Positions 52,635-63,964 of a DNA stretch of 64,000 nucleotides are shown one piece after another. This stretch comes from Gracilariopsis chorda (taxonomy: Eukaryota; Rhodophyta; Florideophyceae; Gracilariales; Gracilariaceae), in the NCBI GenBank assembly GCA_003194525.1, contig NBIV01000306.1, positions 1 to 64,000 on the forward strand. The letters are read 5' to 3'. The position numbers were made by a program, and so were the translations under genes. Below the pieces are notes generated by a model. It was not told the DNA's origin, searched no databases, and worked only from the letters and a program-made list of their open reading frames with translations. The first letter of the stretch is position 1; the number at the start of each line of letters is the position of its first letter.

Positions 52635-53953
52635 GTTAAAAGAACGTAAGTACTCCACAAAAAAGATAAACTGTCCAAAGACCGGCAAATCAAAAAAAGA
52701 AAAGAAAGAAAAAAGAAAAAAAAGGATATGGTCGAGAAAAATCGTGCTACGGGCTGCCAAACCCTTTTATGCACCTAGCACCGAAGTTTTGGATCGTTGC
52801 AGAGAAGATAGAATATCTTGACCACAAAGAAACCGCCTAGATTGGGAACTGACCTGTACAGAGTAAACAGGGGGCCGTGCCTGGAGAGTCTGCCAGGACT
52901 GCGAGATGTACAACCCCAAAATCGCTAGGCAGCTCTGTGCTGGACGTATTTTAGTCCGAAGACCGTTTCCCTTTAACCGTTCCTTAGATCCAGACAGAGC
53001 CGCTGTTGCTCGACTCATACTCTGTTGTCCCCTTTCTAGACTCTTCAAGGGCTACTCCTTCCGCGCAAAGCACGTTTTGTGGGGAACTATCGTACCTTAC
53101 GTGAACGCCACCCAGAAATAGTTGCCGAACCAATTTAATCTGGATGACGAACGCGTTATTTGGTGAGAAAGTTAAACTTAACAGATCCCGCCGGTACCGC
53201 CAGCGTACCTTTTTCAGACGTCCTGACTCGCCCAGAGTGCTAGAACCCACACCGTAGGTTAACCACAGCGAAGAAGAACGAGAGCGCTCACTGGGCGAGT
53301 GCATTGCACGCTTTTGTATAGCGTGCAATGCGATTGGTGCACATGACCGTTGAAAAATAGTAATCAAAACGGTCATGTGCACTGCACTGCAACGGCTTAG
53401 TTACTGTAATATAGTGGGTGGGCTACTATGGTCAAACGGCTAGGCTACTGTGGCGTGCAGAAGACGCCAGGTGGAAACGTGTCGGATTATGCGGTCCAAG
53501 ATGGCGTGCAAAAGGCACCAGGTGGAAAGGTGTCGCATTATGCGGTGCAAGATGCCTCTTGGAGCGCATAAAATGCCACGTTTCCACTTGGCAGCCTCCT
53601 TGGCGATTTTGCAGCCAATGAGTGAGCGTTAGCTGACAGACAGACACACAGACAGACAAACTTCCGCTTTAGTATAAGTGGGGGGACAAGTGGCTCCATT
53701 GCGTGCTTCGCACGCGTTAAGGAGTAAAAGAAGCATTAGAGTGAAAGGAGTATTTGGGTAGCGTGTTTGGCTCCTGTGCATACTTTTCACGCAGGCGTTA
53801 GAATTGCTCAGGTTACCGTCGCTTCAGTGGTGGAGAAAAGCATCATAGATGGTTTGAGTCAAGTAATATGTAGAAATGGAAATTGTGTGCATAGAGAGTG
53901 CGCTTTCAGCTCCGTCATACAACTCATGATCGAAAGCACTGGCAATAGAGTGC

Positions 53954-54080
53954 TGCTCTGCACGCAGGCGTTTCACGCCCGCGTGCAGAGCACCCTACCG
54001 CCCCTGCATGCAATTCTTAGATGCTGATATGGCAATGGCGTGCTTTGCACGCTGGCGTTTCACGCCCCACGTGCAGACTG
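53954..54080 (-). repeat. GAA-loop hairpin repeats in H4
   Basis: Two units 87 bp apart (53954-53992 and from 54041). The first has arms of about 18 bp with one mismatch around a GAA loop (minus strand), the second is degraded. Same repeat as in H5. Confidence 0.75.
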
Positions 54081-54508
54081 CCCCACCCACTCGGAACGCA
54101 GTCTGCAGAGGTTGCTATGTCACGATATACTTCTGTCGTGTAGATGAGATCTGTATATCTTAACATTTGGAAGGAAAGTGCCACCATCTTGGAAAGCATA
54201 GTCATTTGTAGCCATTTCGTACCTAGCATTATTGAACAGATTGGCAGTGCCGCCTGTAATATACCTTGTAATGCCATCAGAGCATCAGATAGCCTCCGCA
54301 AGTGCGTGTGAGACGGTATTGTGGCTTCTATTGCATCGAAATTTGAGCATAAATCTGTAGAGTGATACCTAGCATCGTCGCTCCTCGAATCATCGTGCCT
54401 CGTATCATGGCGCCTAGCATCGTCGCGCCTAGCATTGTCGCGCTTAGGATCGTCCCGCCCAGCATCTTGGCGTGTTGCATCGTCGAACATTCTTGTGTAA
54501 AACCTCAT
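54017..54508 (-). CDS. Frame with RRDDA pentapeptide repeats, H4 copy
   Basis: 163 codons from an ATG at 54508. The first 45 residues are about eight charged pentapeptides of RRDDA type, encoded by 15-bp repeats (54365-54485), followed by CSNFDAIEATIPSH. The H5 copy (56265-56726) keeps the same start, repeats and following 25 residues, then diverges by a shift. Conservation of the start and frame in two copies hints at coding, but the rest looks like repeat DNA read through. Function unknown. Confidence 0.35.
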   Translation of the reverse strand: MRFYTRMFDDATRQDAGRDDPKRDNARRDDARRHDTRHDDSRSDDARYHSTDLCSNFDAIEATIPSHTHLRRLSDALMALQGILQAALPICSIMLGTKWLQMTMLSKMVALSFQMLRYTDLIYTTEVYRDIATSADCVPSGWGSLHVGRETPACKARHCHISI

Positions 54509-55755
54509 TTAGGGTAACATGGCGGGCTGCTGAGGTATTGTGGCTTCTATGGCATCAAGCTTTGACGATGAAGCTGTAGAGCATTGCTTGGTAAACGGAA
54601 GTAGAATCGTCGCGCATTCTACTATGGTGCGTAAAGTCTTCATGTAGAACATGGTCAAGCATAGCTTTGTTGCGCGGATCATCGTAAAAGGCAGCACTGC
54701 GTGTGGCAATTATGCAGTAAAGTATGCTACCGTGCGAAACTAAAACCTTCGCGTATACTGCAGCAGTTTAGAGCATCGTCGTGCTTAGCATCCTCGCTCC
54801 TCGAATCATCGCGCCTAGCCTTGTCTCTTTTACCATTATCGCGCCTAGCATCTTCGTACAAAAGATGTTTATGCGGAGCCTTCTTAAAGAGATCACTGCG
54901 TACTCTTCTATGGTGTAGAGGAGTATAGTCATGCCGGCAAGAAAATGCGTGTATACTTATGTCGAGAAAATGTCATATGTGAAGGGTAAGTAAAGGAAAT
55001 GAAAGGGAAGCGCTCAGCGCCCGAATGACATTGAACCTTTTAGTGTAGTGCAAATTCGTTGGTCTACATAACCATGGAGTATGGCATGGCACGCTTTAGT
55101 ATAGTGCTATTTTATTGGTGTGCATAACCATGGTGAATAACATGGCATGCTTTAGTGTAGTGCCATTTTACTGGCGTGCATAAGGATGGTGTAGTATAGC
55201 GTGCAATTTTATTGGTGCACATGACCATTGAAAAATATTAATTAAAACCGTCATGTGCACCGCAGTGCAAGGGCTCGTGTACTGTAGTGTAACGGGTGGG
55301 CTACTATGGTCAAACCTGTAGGCTACTGTGGCGTGCAAAAGGCGCCAGGTGGAAACGTGTCGGATTATGCGGTGCAGGATGGCGTGCAAAAGGCGCCAGG
55401 TGGAATCCTGTCGCATTATGGGGTGCAAGATGCCTCTTGGAGCGCATAAAACGCCACGTTTCCACTTGGCAGCCTCCTTGCCGATTTTTCACCCAATGAG
55501 TGGGTGTTAGCTGACAGACACACAGACAGACGGACAAACATTGTCTTTAGTATAAGTGGGGGAACAAGTGGCTCCATTGCGTGCTTCGCACGCGTTAAGG
55601 AGTGAAAGAAGCATTAGAGTGAAAGGAGTATTTAAGAAGCGTGTTTTGGGTAATTTGTTTGTAGAATGCAAGTATAATTGGGGAGTAAAAAGGAAGAGGA
55701 GAAGAAAAAAAATGAAATAAAAAAGAAGAGGTTTACGTAAAGCTATCAAGTTAGT

Positions 55756-55990
55756 CTACGAAAGAACTTCGGGGTACACTACATTATTGGTAGAGGTGCT
55801 ACCGGCAGGGAGACAGGCCACGATGTTGGACGGGTTGGTGGTCTGAGAAAAGGCGATGTACAGATGGCCATGCATGAAACAGCCATCACGCAAGTCCAGT
55901 CCGATGCGACCATTAAACGACTGACCCTGTGCCTTATTGGTAATGATGGCAAAACAGACACGTACTGGGAACTGGGTCTGATTTACCAAA
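55756..55990 (-). pseudogene. Helicase C-terminal fragment in H5
   Basis: NQTQFPVRVCFAIITNKAQGQSFNGRIG and GHLYIAFSQTTNPSNIV match the end of the H3 helicase in the same position relative to the 3' end. Upstream the homology stops at about 55990, where repeat DNA begins. Confidence 0.85.
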
Positions 55991-56068
55991 TAATTAAAAA
56001 TGTGTGTGCATAGAAAGTGCACTTTCAGATCCGTCATGCAACGCATGATCGAAGGCAATGGTAATAGG

Positions 56069-56290
56069 TGCTCTGCACGCGGGCGTTTCATGCCCGCGTG
56101 CAAAGCACCCCACCGCCGCCGCATGCAGTTCGTAGATGCTGGTATATCAATGAAATGCTCTGCACGCGGGCGTTTCACGCCCGCGTGCAGAGCACCACAC
56201 CGCCGCTGCATGCAGTTCGTAGATGCTGGTATGGCAATGGCATGCCTTGCACCAGGCGGGCTTTTCACGCCCCGCGTGCAGACTGCCCCA
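56069..56290 (-). repeat. GAA-loop hairpin repeats in H5
   Basis: Three units with an 87-bp period. The middle one (56156-56194) is a perfect inverted repeat with 18-bp arms around GAA (minus strand). The first (56069-56107) has two mismatches; the third, near 56243-56285, is degraded. The spacer (CGCATGCAGTTCGTAGATGC) is shared. Confidence 0.8.
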
Positions 56291-56726
56291 CCGCCTCGGC
56301 ACGCATTCTGCAGAGGCTGCTATGCCACGCTACGATTCTGGCGTGTAGATGAGATCTGTATATCTCAACATTTGGAAGGAAATTGCCACCATCGTGCAGA
56401 GCATAGTCCTTCGTAGCGTTTTCGTACATAGCATTATTGAGCGGAGTAGGCATGCCGCCTGTAATATACCTTGAAGTCATCAGAGCATCAGATAGCCACT
56501 GCTGGCGCGTGTGAGAAGGTATTATGGCTTCGATTGCATCGACATTTGAGCATAAATCTGTACACTGACAGCTAGCATCGTCGCTCTTCGAATCATCGCG
56601 CCTGGTATCATGGCGCCTACCATTGTCGCGCCTACCATTGTCGCGCCTAGCATCGTCGCGCTTAGGATCGTCGCGTCCAGCATTTTGACGTCTAGCATCG
56701 TCGAGGAATTTTGTGCAGAACCTCAT
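56265..56726 (-). CDS. Frame with RRDDA pentapeptide repeats, H5 copy
   Basis: 153 codons from an ATG at 56726; partner of 54017-54508. Repeats at 56570-56705. A second, neighbouring frame pair (54509-54709 and 56727-56915) also matches and repeats the DAIEATIP segment, so an internal duplication of about 200 bp predates the split of H4 and H5. Confidence 0.35.
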   Translation of the reverse strand: MRFCTKFLDDARRQNAGRDDPKRDDARRDNGRRDNGRRHDTRRDDSKSDDASCQCTDLCSNVDAIEAIIPSHTRQQWLSDALMTSRYITGGMPTPLNNAMYENATKDYALHDGGNFLPNVEIYRSHLHARIVAWHSSLCRMRAEAVGQSARGA

Positions 56727-57239
56727 TTAGGGTAACATGGCGTGCTGCTCAGGTATTGTGGCTTCTATGGTATTGAGCTTCGAAGATGAAGCTGAAGAGC
56801 ATTGCTTGGTAAGCGGAAGTAGAATCGTCGCGCATTCCACTATGTCGCATAAAGTTTTCATGTAGAATATGGTCAAACATAGCTTTGTTGCGTGGAGCAT
56901 CGTAGACGGCAGCAATGCATGTGAGAATTATGCATTAAACTATGCTACCGTGCGGAAGTACAACCTTGGCGTATACTGCAGCATTGTAGAGCATCGTCGT
57001 CCCTAGAATCGTCGCGCGTCGAATCACTACACATAGCCTTGTCGATCTTACCATTGTCGCGCCTGGCATGGTCATGTAGAGCATAGTTATGTGGATCGTT
57101 GGTTAAGAGATCACTGCGTAATGCTCTATGGTGTAGAGGATTATAAACGTGCCGGCAATTAAATGCGTGTATACTTATGTCAAGCGATGTTTCATTTGTA
57201 CAGTAACTAAAACAAAAGAAAGGGGAGCGCTCAGTGCGC

Positions 57240-57770
57240 GAATGACATGGCACGCTCTAGTGTAGTGCCATTTTATTGGTGTGCATAACCATGGTGAATG
57301 ACATGGCACATTTTCTTGTAGTGCCATTTTATTGGTATGCATAACCATGGTAATTAAAATCGCACGCTTTATTGTAGTGCCATTTAATCATGTTGAATGA
57401 CATGGCATGCTTTATTGTAGTGCCATTTTACTGGTGTCCATAACCATGGTGAGTGACATGGAACGCTTTATTTTAGTGCCACTTTATTGTTGTGCATAAC
57501 CATAGTGAATGACATGGCATGCTTTAGTGTAGTGCCAGTTTATTGGTGTGCATGACCATGGTAATTAAAATGGCACGCTTTATTGTAGTGCGTTTTAACC
57601 ATGGTGAATGACATGGCACGCTTTAGTGTAGTGCCAATTTATTGGTGTGCATAACCATGGTAGTTAAAATGGCACGCTTTATTGTAGTGCCATTTACCCA
57701 TGGTGATTGACATGGCACGGTTTTTTTAGTGCAACTTTATTGGTGTGCATAACCATGGTGTAGTCTAGCG
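57240..57770. repeat. Satellite, about 10 units of 42-58 bp
   Basis: Units contain CATAACCATGGTGAATGACATGGCACGCTTTAGTGTAGTGCC-like sequence in pieces: CCATGGT, ACATGGCACGCTTT, TAGTGCCA, TTTATTGGTGTGCAT. Two or three units also occur in H4 (55060-55190). Confidence 0.75.
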
Positions 57771-58347
57771 TGCAATGGCATTGGTGCACATGACCGTTGA
57801 AATATAGTAATTAAAACGGTCATGTGCACTGCATTGCAACGGCTTAGTTTAGTGTAGTGCCATTTTATTGGTGTGCCTAACCATGTAGTGTAGCGTGCAA
57901 TGCCATTGGTGCACATGACCGTTGAAAAATAGTAATTAAAACGGTCATGTGCACTGCATTGCAACGGCTTAGTTACTGTAGGGTAGTGGGTGGGCTACTA
58001 TGGTGAAACGGCTAGGCTACTGTGGCGTGCAAAAGGCGCCAGGTGGAAACGTGTCGCATTATGCGGTGCAAGATGGCGTGCAAAAGGCGCCAGGTGGACA
58101 CGTGTCGCATTATGCGGTGCAAGATGCCTCTTGGAGCGCATAAAACGCCACGTTTCCACTTGGCAGCCTCCTTGCCGATTTTTCAGCCAATGAGTGGGCG
58201 TTAGCTGACAGACACACAGACAGACGGACAATCATTGTCTTTAGTAAGGGGGGAATGTAGTGTTGGGTACATTTACTGCTAGGACATTTGCCCCGTCTTT
58301 AAATAAATAATCGATTTCGATTTCGATAGTCGAATTAAGATAAAAAA

Positions 58348-58383
58348 TGAGAATTAGATTTTATTTCGGTTGCGCGGAGCGCA
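58348..58383 (+). repeat. 5' LTR start
   Basis: First 36 bp of the 5' LTR, 34 of 36 identical to 63965-64000. The LTR continues to the right for an unknown length. Confidence 0.75.
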
Positions 58384-59713
58384 GGAGCTCGCTTGACAGT
58401 GAGCTCCCCACGGAGCTCACTGTACTGTAACGATAATTGAATACTAGCTCTCTGCCGGCGGTGTCCGCCACTGTGAGAGGGGGGAACCATCTTGTCATGG
58501 TAGCATCCCGGTCACATCCCGACCGCGGCACCATCTGACGAAGCACCTTCTTTCTCCTCCGCCGACTCTCCTCGCCCCCCCCTCAACCGCCCTCTTTGAA
58601 CAGCGCAAAGTGCCCTGCACCCTTAAACGTCAAACTGCACACTGGGAAACCTACGACCAGACGCTTCAGCGGTTGCAACAAGCAGCCCCGCGTATCCTCT
58701 GCAACACACTCCTGGAACCGCGGCGCCGCTTCAACCTACTCACCTGCGGCTTCCGCGTCTTACTCTACACAGCTGCTGCCCCTCAGCTCTCAGTCTTGCA
58801 GCCGAAACCACCACACCGCACACCCGCGCCGCCTCTGCAACCTTTCCTGCCACAGTGCACCACCGGGCACAAGACGGCCCGCCGCGCTTTCTGCACGCGG
58901 CCACCCACATTAGCGCACCATCTGCGCGTCGCCACCAGCCGCACGGCGTTGAACAATCCACACCCGGTACTGCAGGGCTGCCTCCGCAACTCATCCGAGC
59001 GGCATCTGCAACACTGTTTGCCGCAACACCTGCCGCACTACTACCGCTTCTGTTGCTGCTGCGCTGCCGTTCGCCAACAATCAGCACCGCGATCTTGTAC
59101 GCTCCTTTCGCTGGAGAGGCGTGCCTCCTTGGGCTATACAAAGACACTTCGCACATTGGGCGCTGTGGCCCGTCGGTATATTCAACTACTGTCTCAGGCT
59201 GCACCGTAAGGTGCCGAGGACATCTTTGGCTACCTGGTTAGGATTCAAGTTAGTACGAAGCCCTCAGCTGTGCGAGTTGAAAGCTCTAGTGGCTGTGCCA
59301 TTGGGGTGGACGAGGAGTACGCTGGGCACCAGGAACACTTCGCCCATATCTTCACACATTTTGTGAAGTAGGCTCCTGGGTAGCTGAAGGCCGCGCAATC
59401 TGTCGCAAGGGACTAGACGGAACATACTGGTGAAAGCATATCCTGCTGTTAGTAACCTTCCCTGGACGTTCCGTAGGCACTGTCGCGCCTTGTTCTGGTT
59501 TGTGCAGAACAGGGTTGGCTGCAGGAAACACATCTCACCGGGAGAGTCTAACCCGGAGCCAGAGGACTCTCCTCGAGGGGACCGGTGAAAAAACCCGTGT
59601 CAGTGGCCCCGGCTACTCACTGAGTAGTAGAAGGATCCCTCGCCCAGTAGGGGACTGGCGAAGATCAACTAAGAAGACTTCAACCCCCGCTCTCGCGTCG
59701 AGTAAGCTCCGCA
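58384..59713 (+). other. Rest of 5' LTR and leader of Copia C
   Basis: GC-rich to about 59200. A frame at 58610-59209 gives a low-complexity Pro/His/Cys/Arg product with no family signature and is probably not a gene. Confidence 0.5.
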
Positions 59714-62700
59714 ATGGAAGTGGACAGGGACCCTGAGTCAAAACGCATTCCTCGTCTCAAGGGTAACGCCGACTATTACACATGGCGTATCTACGTTCGC
59801 GACCTCATGCATTCGCAGGACACACTCTTTGTCCTGACCGTCCCGCGGCCTCACGGTGGAACTGCCCAGGCTCGCAGAAGATGGAACGACGCAGACAGGA
59901 AGGCACGATCTGCCATCCTGCAAAACCTCGGCACTCAACCCATCGTTGCCGTTTCCGAGTTGCTGGAACAGGAAACATGTTCCGCACTCAAGCTATGGAG
60001 AAAACTGGAGTCCACATTCAAGAAGGACAACATCCAGTCGAAACTCAACCTCCGGCAAATGTTGAACTGCCTTTCGTTCAACGACAACGATGATGTCCAG
60101 AAGCACTTGCTGGAACTGGAAACAATATTCATCGAATTGGCTCGCCTCGGGGACCTGACGTCAAATAGGGAACGCACAGTCACACTACTGCGTACGTTGC
60201 CTGACTCGTTAATGGCAATTACGCTGCTGGCCGATGCGAACAACATGGAATACGATCAAGTCGTATCACTTGTTCGATTGGAGATGGACCGTCGAAAACA
60301 TCGGAAATCGAATGCGACGACAAAAGGCTCCGAGACCCAAGGAAGCACTAAGCACCCATACCCCTCAGCAAAGAAGTCTTCAACGAACAAGAAGACACGC
60401 GGAAAGGGGAACAAGAAGAAGGGTGTTAAGTGCTGGAAATGTGGCCGCATTGGACACATTCGTTCTGAATGCCGACAGAACAACGGTTCCAAGTCCAATA
60501 ACAACAACAACGGGAACAATAGTGGCATCTCTCGGAGAGGTAACAATCAGTCCTCCGATAGAGACTATCGCCCCTGGGAGACGGAACGCAACTCCGGTCA
60601 CAACTACAATCGCCAACAAAACAACAACAACAATAACAACAGCCACACAGCTCGTGGTTTCGTTGCACGCGCTCAGTCCAGATGTCTCAGCGCAAAGGAA
60701 ACCAGGACATTTCTAGATTCTGGTGCTACTCATGTTTTCATAAACGGCAAGGACCTCATTACGGATTTTTTCGAAACCAACGACGAAGTTGTGCGATCAT
60801 GTGACCAACACACTGACATTAAAGGCAAAGGAACAATACTACTACCAATTGGTGACGGCGTTACACTGCCGGCCAAGTATACTCCATCCTTCGACTCTAA
60901 CTCAGTTTCACTCAAAGTCCTTTTGGACTACATTGATGTGATGTACTCCTCCACAAAAGGCTTCGAAATTAAAGATCGCTCCTCCAGTCGAACGGTATAC
61001 CAAGTCCCACCAAGGGACGGATTGTATATACTACCAAACCCCGCTCGACCGGAACGCGCACATGCAGCCATGCTCCAACCTGGGGATACAGCAAAAGATT
61101 GGCACGACAAGGTAGGCCACCCAGGGTCTGACCGACTGCTGCAAAGCATAGAAAGGTCCGAGGGCATCCCAAAGCTATCCCTAGATGAACTCCGAAACAT
61201 TCACTGCTCTCCATGCAGCGAAGGAGGTCCCAAACGCGCGCCACTTACGCAATCAACCGAAGTAGCACGCCGTCCTCTGGAGCTAACACACACGGGCTTA
61301 ACCGGACCAATACGTTCCTCGTCGTTACAAGTTTCGACATATCTACACGTCCTGCTCGACGATAATAGCAGGGCATACGCACTTTACTTCCTAAGTTCAA
61401 AGTCGCAATTCTTTGAATCGGTCCGATGGTACAAGGCTCGCGCAGAAAATGAACAAGCCCCACTGCGGCTCATTCGCGTTCGCCTTGACGGGGCGGGTGA
61501 GAATCGATCGGATGACTTCGTAACGTTTGCGAAGGAAAACGGATTGATCCTAGAGTATGCACCCCCCTACGCGCACCAATCGAATGGAGCCGCGGAAAAG
61601 ATCATACAAGATCTGTGGAGGATGACGCGAATATTCCTACATGCCGCAAAACTACCACCCGAGCTATGGGAAGAGGCGATATCCCACGCGAACTATCTGC
61701 GCAATTGCCTACCCAACTCCAAAGTTGGGATGGAAGTGCCCTAGAACATATGGTTCGGTAGGAAGCCGGACTTCTCGAACTTACTCAAGTTCGGACAACA
61801 CGGGCATGCTTTCATATATCGCCCGGAGACTGCGAAAAACAAGAAGTTGCTCCCGCGTGCAGTACCAGGACACTTCGTCAGCATGCAGAGTCACCGCACC
61901 CTTTATAGGATCTATGTCCCCACCGAGCGCAAGGTCATCATTACACGCGCACGGGACTTCAAGGTCACTAGGGAACAGCTTCCTTCGATCCATGACCTCA
62001 TCGACTTCTCGTCGTGGAGAAGGTCCGAAGCAGAAATGGCCGGACAAGAAACTGTCGAAGAACACCTCGATGCAGCACTGGCTCTATGCATGGTTTCTCA
62101 CACGCGCTCCAAGTACCTCAGGGATGATGGCAGCATCCCTAGAAACTTTGATGAAGCGCGGAGAATACCATTGTGGGCGGAGGCAATCGACCGGGAATAT
62201 AACGCTCTTGTCGATAGGAAGACTTGGGTACTGGTGAATAAAGAACCAGGAATGCGACCACTCCACTTTCTCTGGGCATTCATCGCCAAGATTCTTGGCC
62301 CAGACCCTCACCATATCTTACCCAAAGCACGATGTGTTGCACGGGGCGACCTCTAACGCCCATACATCGACTTTGACCCGGACGAACTATACGCTCCAGT
62401 TGCAAGGCAGAAAACCATTGGCCTCCTACTTGCGAAGGCTGCGGCACAAGGACTCCTACTGGAAACGCTGGATATTAGCAATGAGTACCTGTATGGGGAC
62501 CTGGACGAACCTCTAATCATGGAACAGCCACAGAACTCTACGGGATCGGGATATGTTCCTGGAAAGGTTTGCTTGCTTCAAAAGTTTATCTATGGGGCAA
62601 AGAAGGCAGGACATATATGGGGATCGCTGTTCCACAAGGAACTGACCCGCCTCCGATTCCGGCAGTCCACAACAGACAGCCGCTTGTACATATACAAGTC

Positions 62701-63708
62701 TGGCAGTGGTTTCGTTATCGTGGTAGTCGTTGTTGACGACGTCCTGATGTTGTCAGACTCCAGGAGCCTCCTGGAAGACTTCAAGGAGGAAATGAAAAAG
62801 CTTTTCCAAGTGAAGCTTTTGGGTGAAGCAAAGTCCTTCATAGGACTAGAAATCAACCGGAGCGAGCACGGAATAACGGTCCGGCAGGGGAAGTACATAG
62901 AGAAGATACTCAAAGAGTATGGCCTATCTCACTACAACGTCGCAGATACTCCTCTCCCAGCGCATGCCGACCTCTCCGCTCAGCTCGAGGCGAAAGCGAT
63001 CGTCCCGTGGCTCCTGCGCTTCACCGGAAGTACCAACAGCTCGTTGGTCATTTGATGTACCTTGCCGTATCATGCAGGCCGGACATCATGTTCGCGTCAT
63101 CTATGTTGGCGCGACAAGTCCATGACCCGTGCATGAGGCACGTTGAACTTGGTAAACGGGTGCTACGATACCTGCACGGGACCAAGGGCCTTGGTTTGTT
63201 CTATCCCTCAGACAACCGTAGCCCAATAGAAGCGTTTTGCGATGCGGATTGGGCTGGATGTCTTGACACTAGGAAATCGACGACTGCAATCCTAGTAAAG
63301 GTAAACGAAGCCCCGGTGCTTTGGACGACGAAGAAGCAATCCATGATTGCACTCTCGTCTGGTGAAGCAGAATACATCGCACTCTCATACTGCGGTAAGA
63401 CTGTGCGATGGTTGCGTAGATTATTTTGGGAATTCCTTCGTGAGGAAGTATTGGCCGAAGAGCCGAACATGTACCCTGTATCTATTTACACTGATAGCTC
63501 AACCGCTATGTCTATCGTTGAAAAGCCTAAGTCTTCGGAAAGGAACAAACATATTGATATTAAGCTCCATCACATGAAAGAGCTGGTGAAGACGGGTGCT
63601 GTGAATGTTAAGTATATATCTACGAAAATGCAACCAGCAGATGTCTTGACAAAAAGCGTAGACTATGCAACTCTCTTGCGACTCAGGTTCGTTTGCGGTC
63701 TACACTAA
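59714..63708 (+). pseudogene. Copia C gag-pol polyprotein, two stops and one shift
   Basis: Order as in Ty1/Copia. Gag (DYYTWRIYVRDLMHS start), zinc knuckle CWKCGRIGHIRSEC, Asn-rich linker, protease FLDSGATHVF, GAG-pre-integrase WHDKVGHPG with CSPC, integrase (HVLLDDNSRAYALYF, RLDGAGEN, YAPPYAHQSNGAAEK), reverse transcriptase (LETLDISNEYLYGDLDE, FIYGAKKAGHIW, VVVVDDVLML where YVDD is usual) and RNase H (FCDADWAGC, SSGEAEYIALS, IYTDSSTAM). Breaks: TAG at 61742-61744, TAA at 62354-62356, and a one-base shift near 63000. Otherwise open over 1,330 codons, so a young dead copy. Confidence 0.9.
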
Positions 63709-63964
63709 TGGCTTATCTCTGACTTTATTCATTTGTTTTTCTTTTTATATGTTTATGTTTGCCTTGATGCGTCAAGGCGTTTTTTTGTTTATAGTAATTG
63801 TAGCTATACATTTTCCTTACATTTGGGCTTTTTATCCTACATGGTTTTCGCCAAATCTAAGGTTTTTAATGGTAGCTACGTTATGTAACTCTAGACAATG
63901 GGTCGAGTCCGCCATTCACTATTGCGCTAAGTCGTCGCTGCTACGGTAACTTAGCGAGGGACGG

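Larger units (their letters stand above)
48528..53686 (-). mobile_element. Helitron H3, internally deleted
   Basis: Minus strand. 3' end: hairpin GCGTGC-GAA-GCACGC, AATGGAGCCACTTG ending at 48528, then T. 5' end: TCCCCCCACTTATACTAAAG at 53686, flush against the 3' end of H4. It holds an N-terminal frame, a Rep C-terminal frame and a helicase frame, in three different reading frames. The 5' 370 bp (53310-53686) recur in H4 and H5. Confidence 0.8.
53687..55563 (-). mobile_element. Helitron H4, non-autonomous
   Basis: Shares its 3' 100 bp and 5' 370 bp with H3 and H5. 3' end CCACTTG at 53687, flush against H3; 5' end (T)TCCCCCACTTATAC at 55563, one T from H5. The inside carries GAA-loop hairpin repeats, 15-bp repeats, two short conserved frames and a few copies of the 50-bp satellite. 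No helicase. Confidence 0.75.
55565..58254 (-). mobile_element. Helitron H5, non-autonomous with helicase remnant
   Basis: 3' end CCACTTG at 55565; 5' end TTCCCCCC near 58254, after ACA. Like H4 inside, plus the last 230 bp of the H3 helicase gene next to the 3' end and a longer satellite. It shows how an H3-like element lost its genes and gained repeats. Confidence 0.75.

Noticed and set aside
53954-56290. Regularly spaced palindromic repeats considered as a CRISPR array
   Set aside because: Only two or three units, the spacers are the same in each, and the sequence is eukaryotic transposon DNA.
58610-59209. 199-codon open frame rich in Pro, His, Cys and Arg
   Set aside because: It lies in the LTR/leader of Copia C, in GC-rich DNA with open frames on both strands, and has no family motif.
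61742-62356. In-frame TAG and TAA in Copia C considered as programmed readthrough
   Set aside because: Copia elements do not normally separate integrase from reverse transcriptase this way, and the same copy also has a frameshift at 63000.
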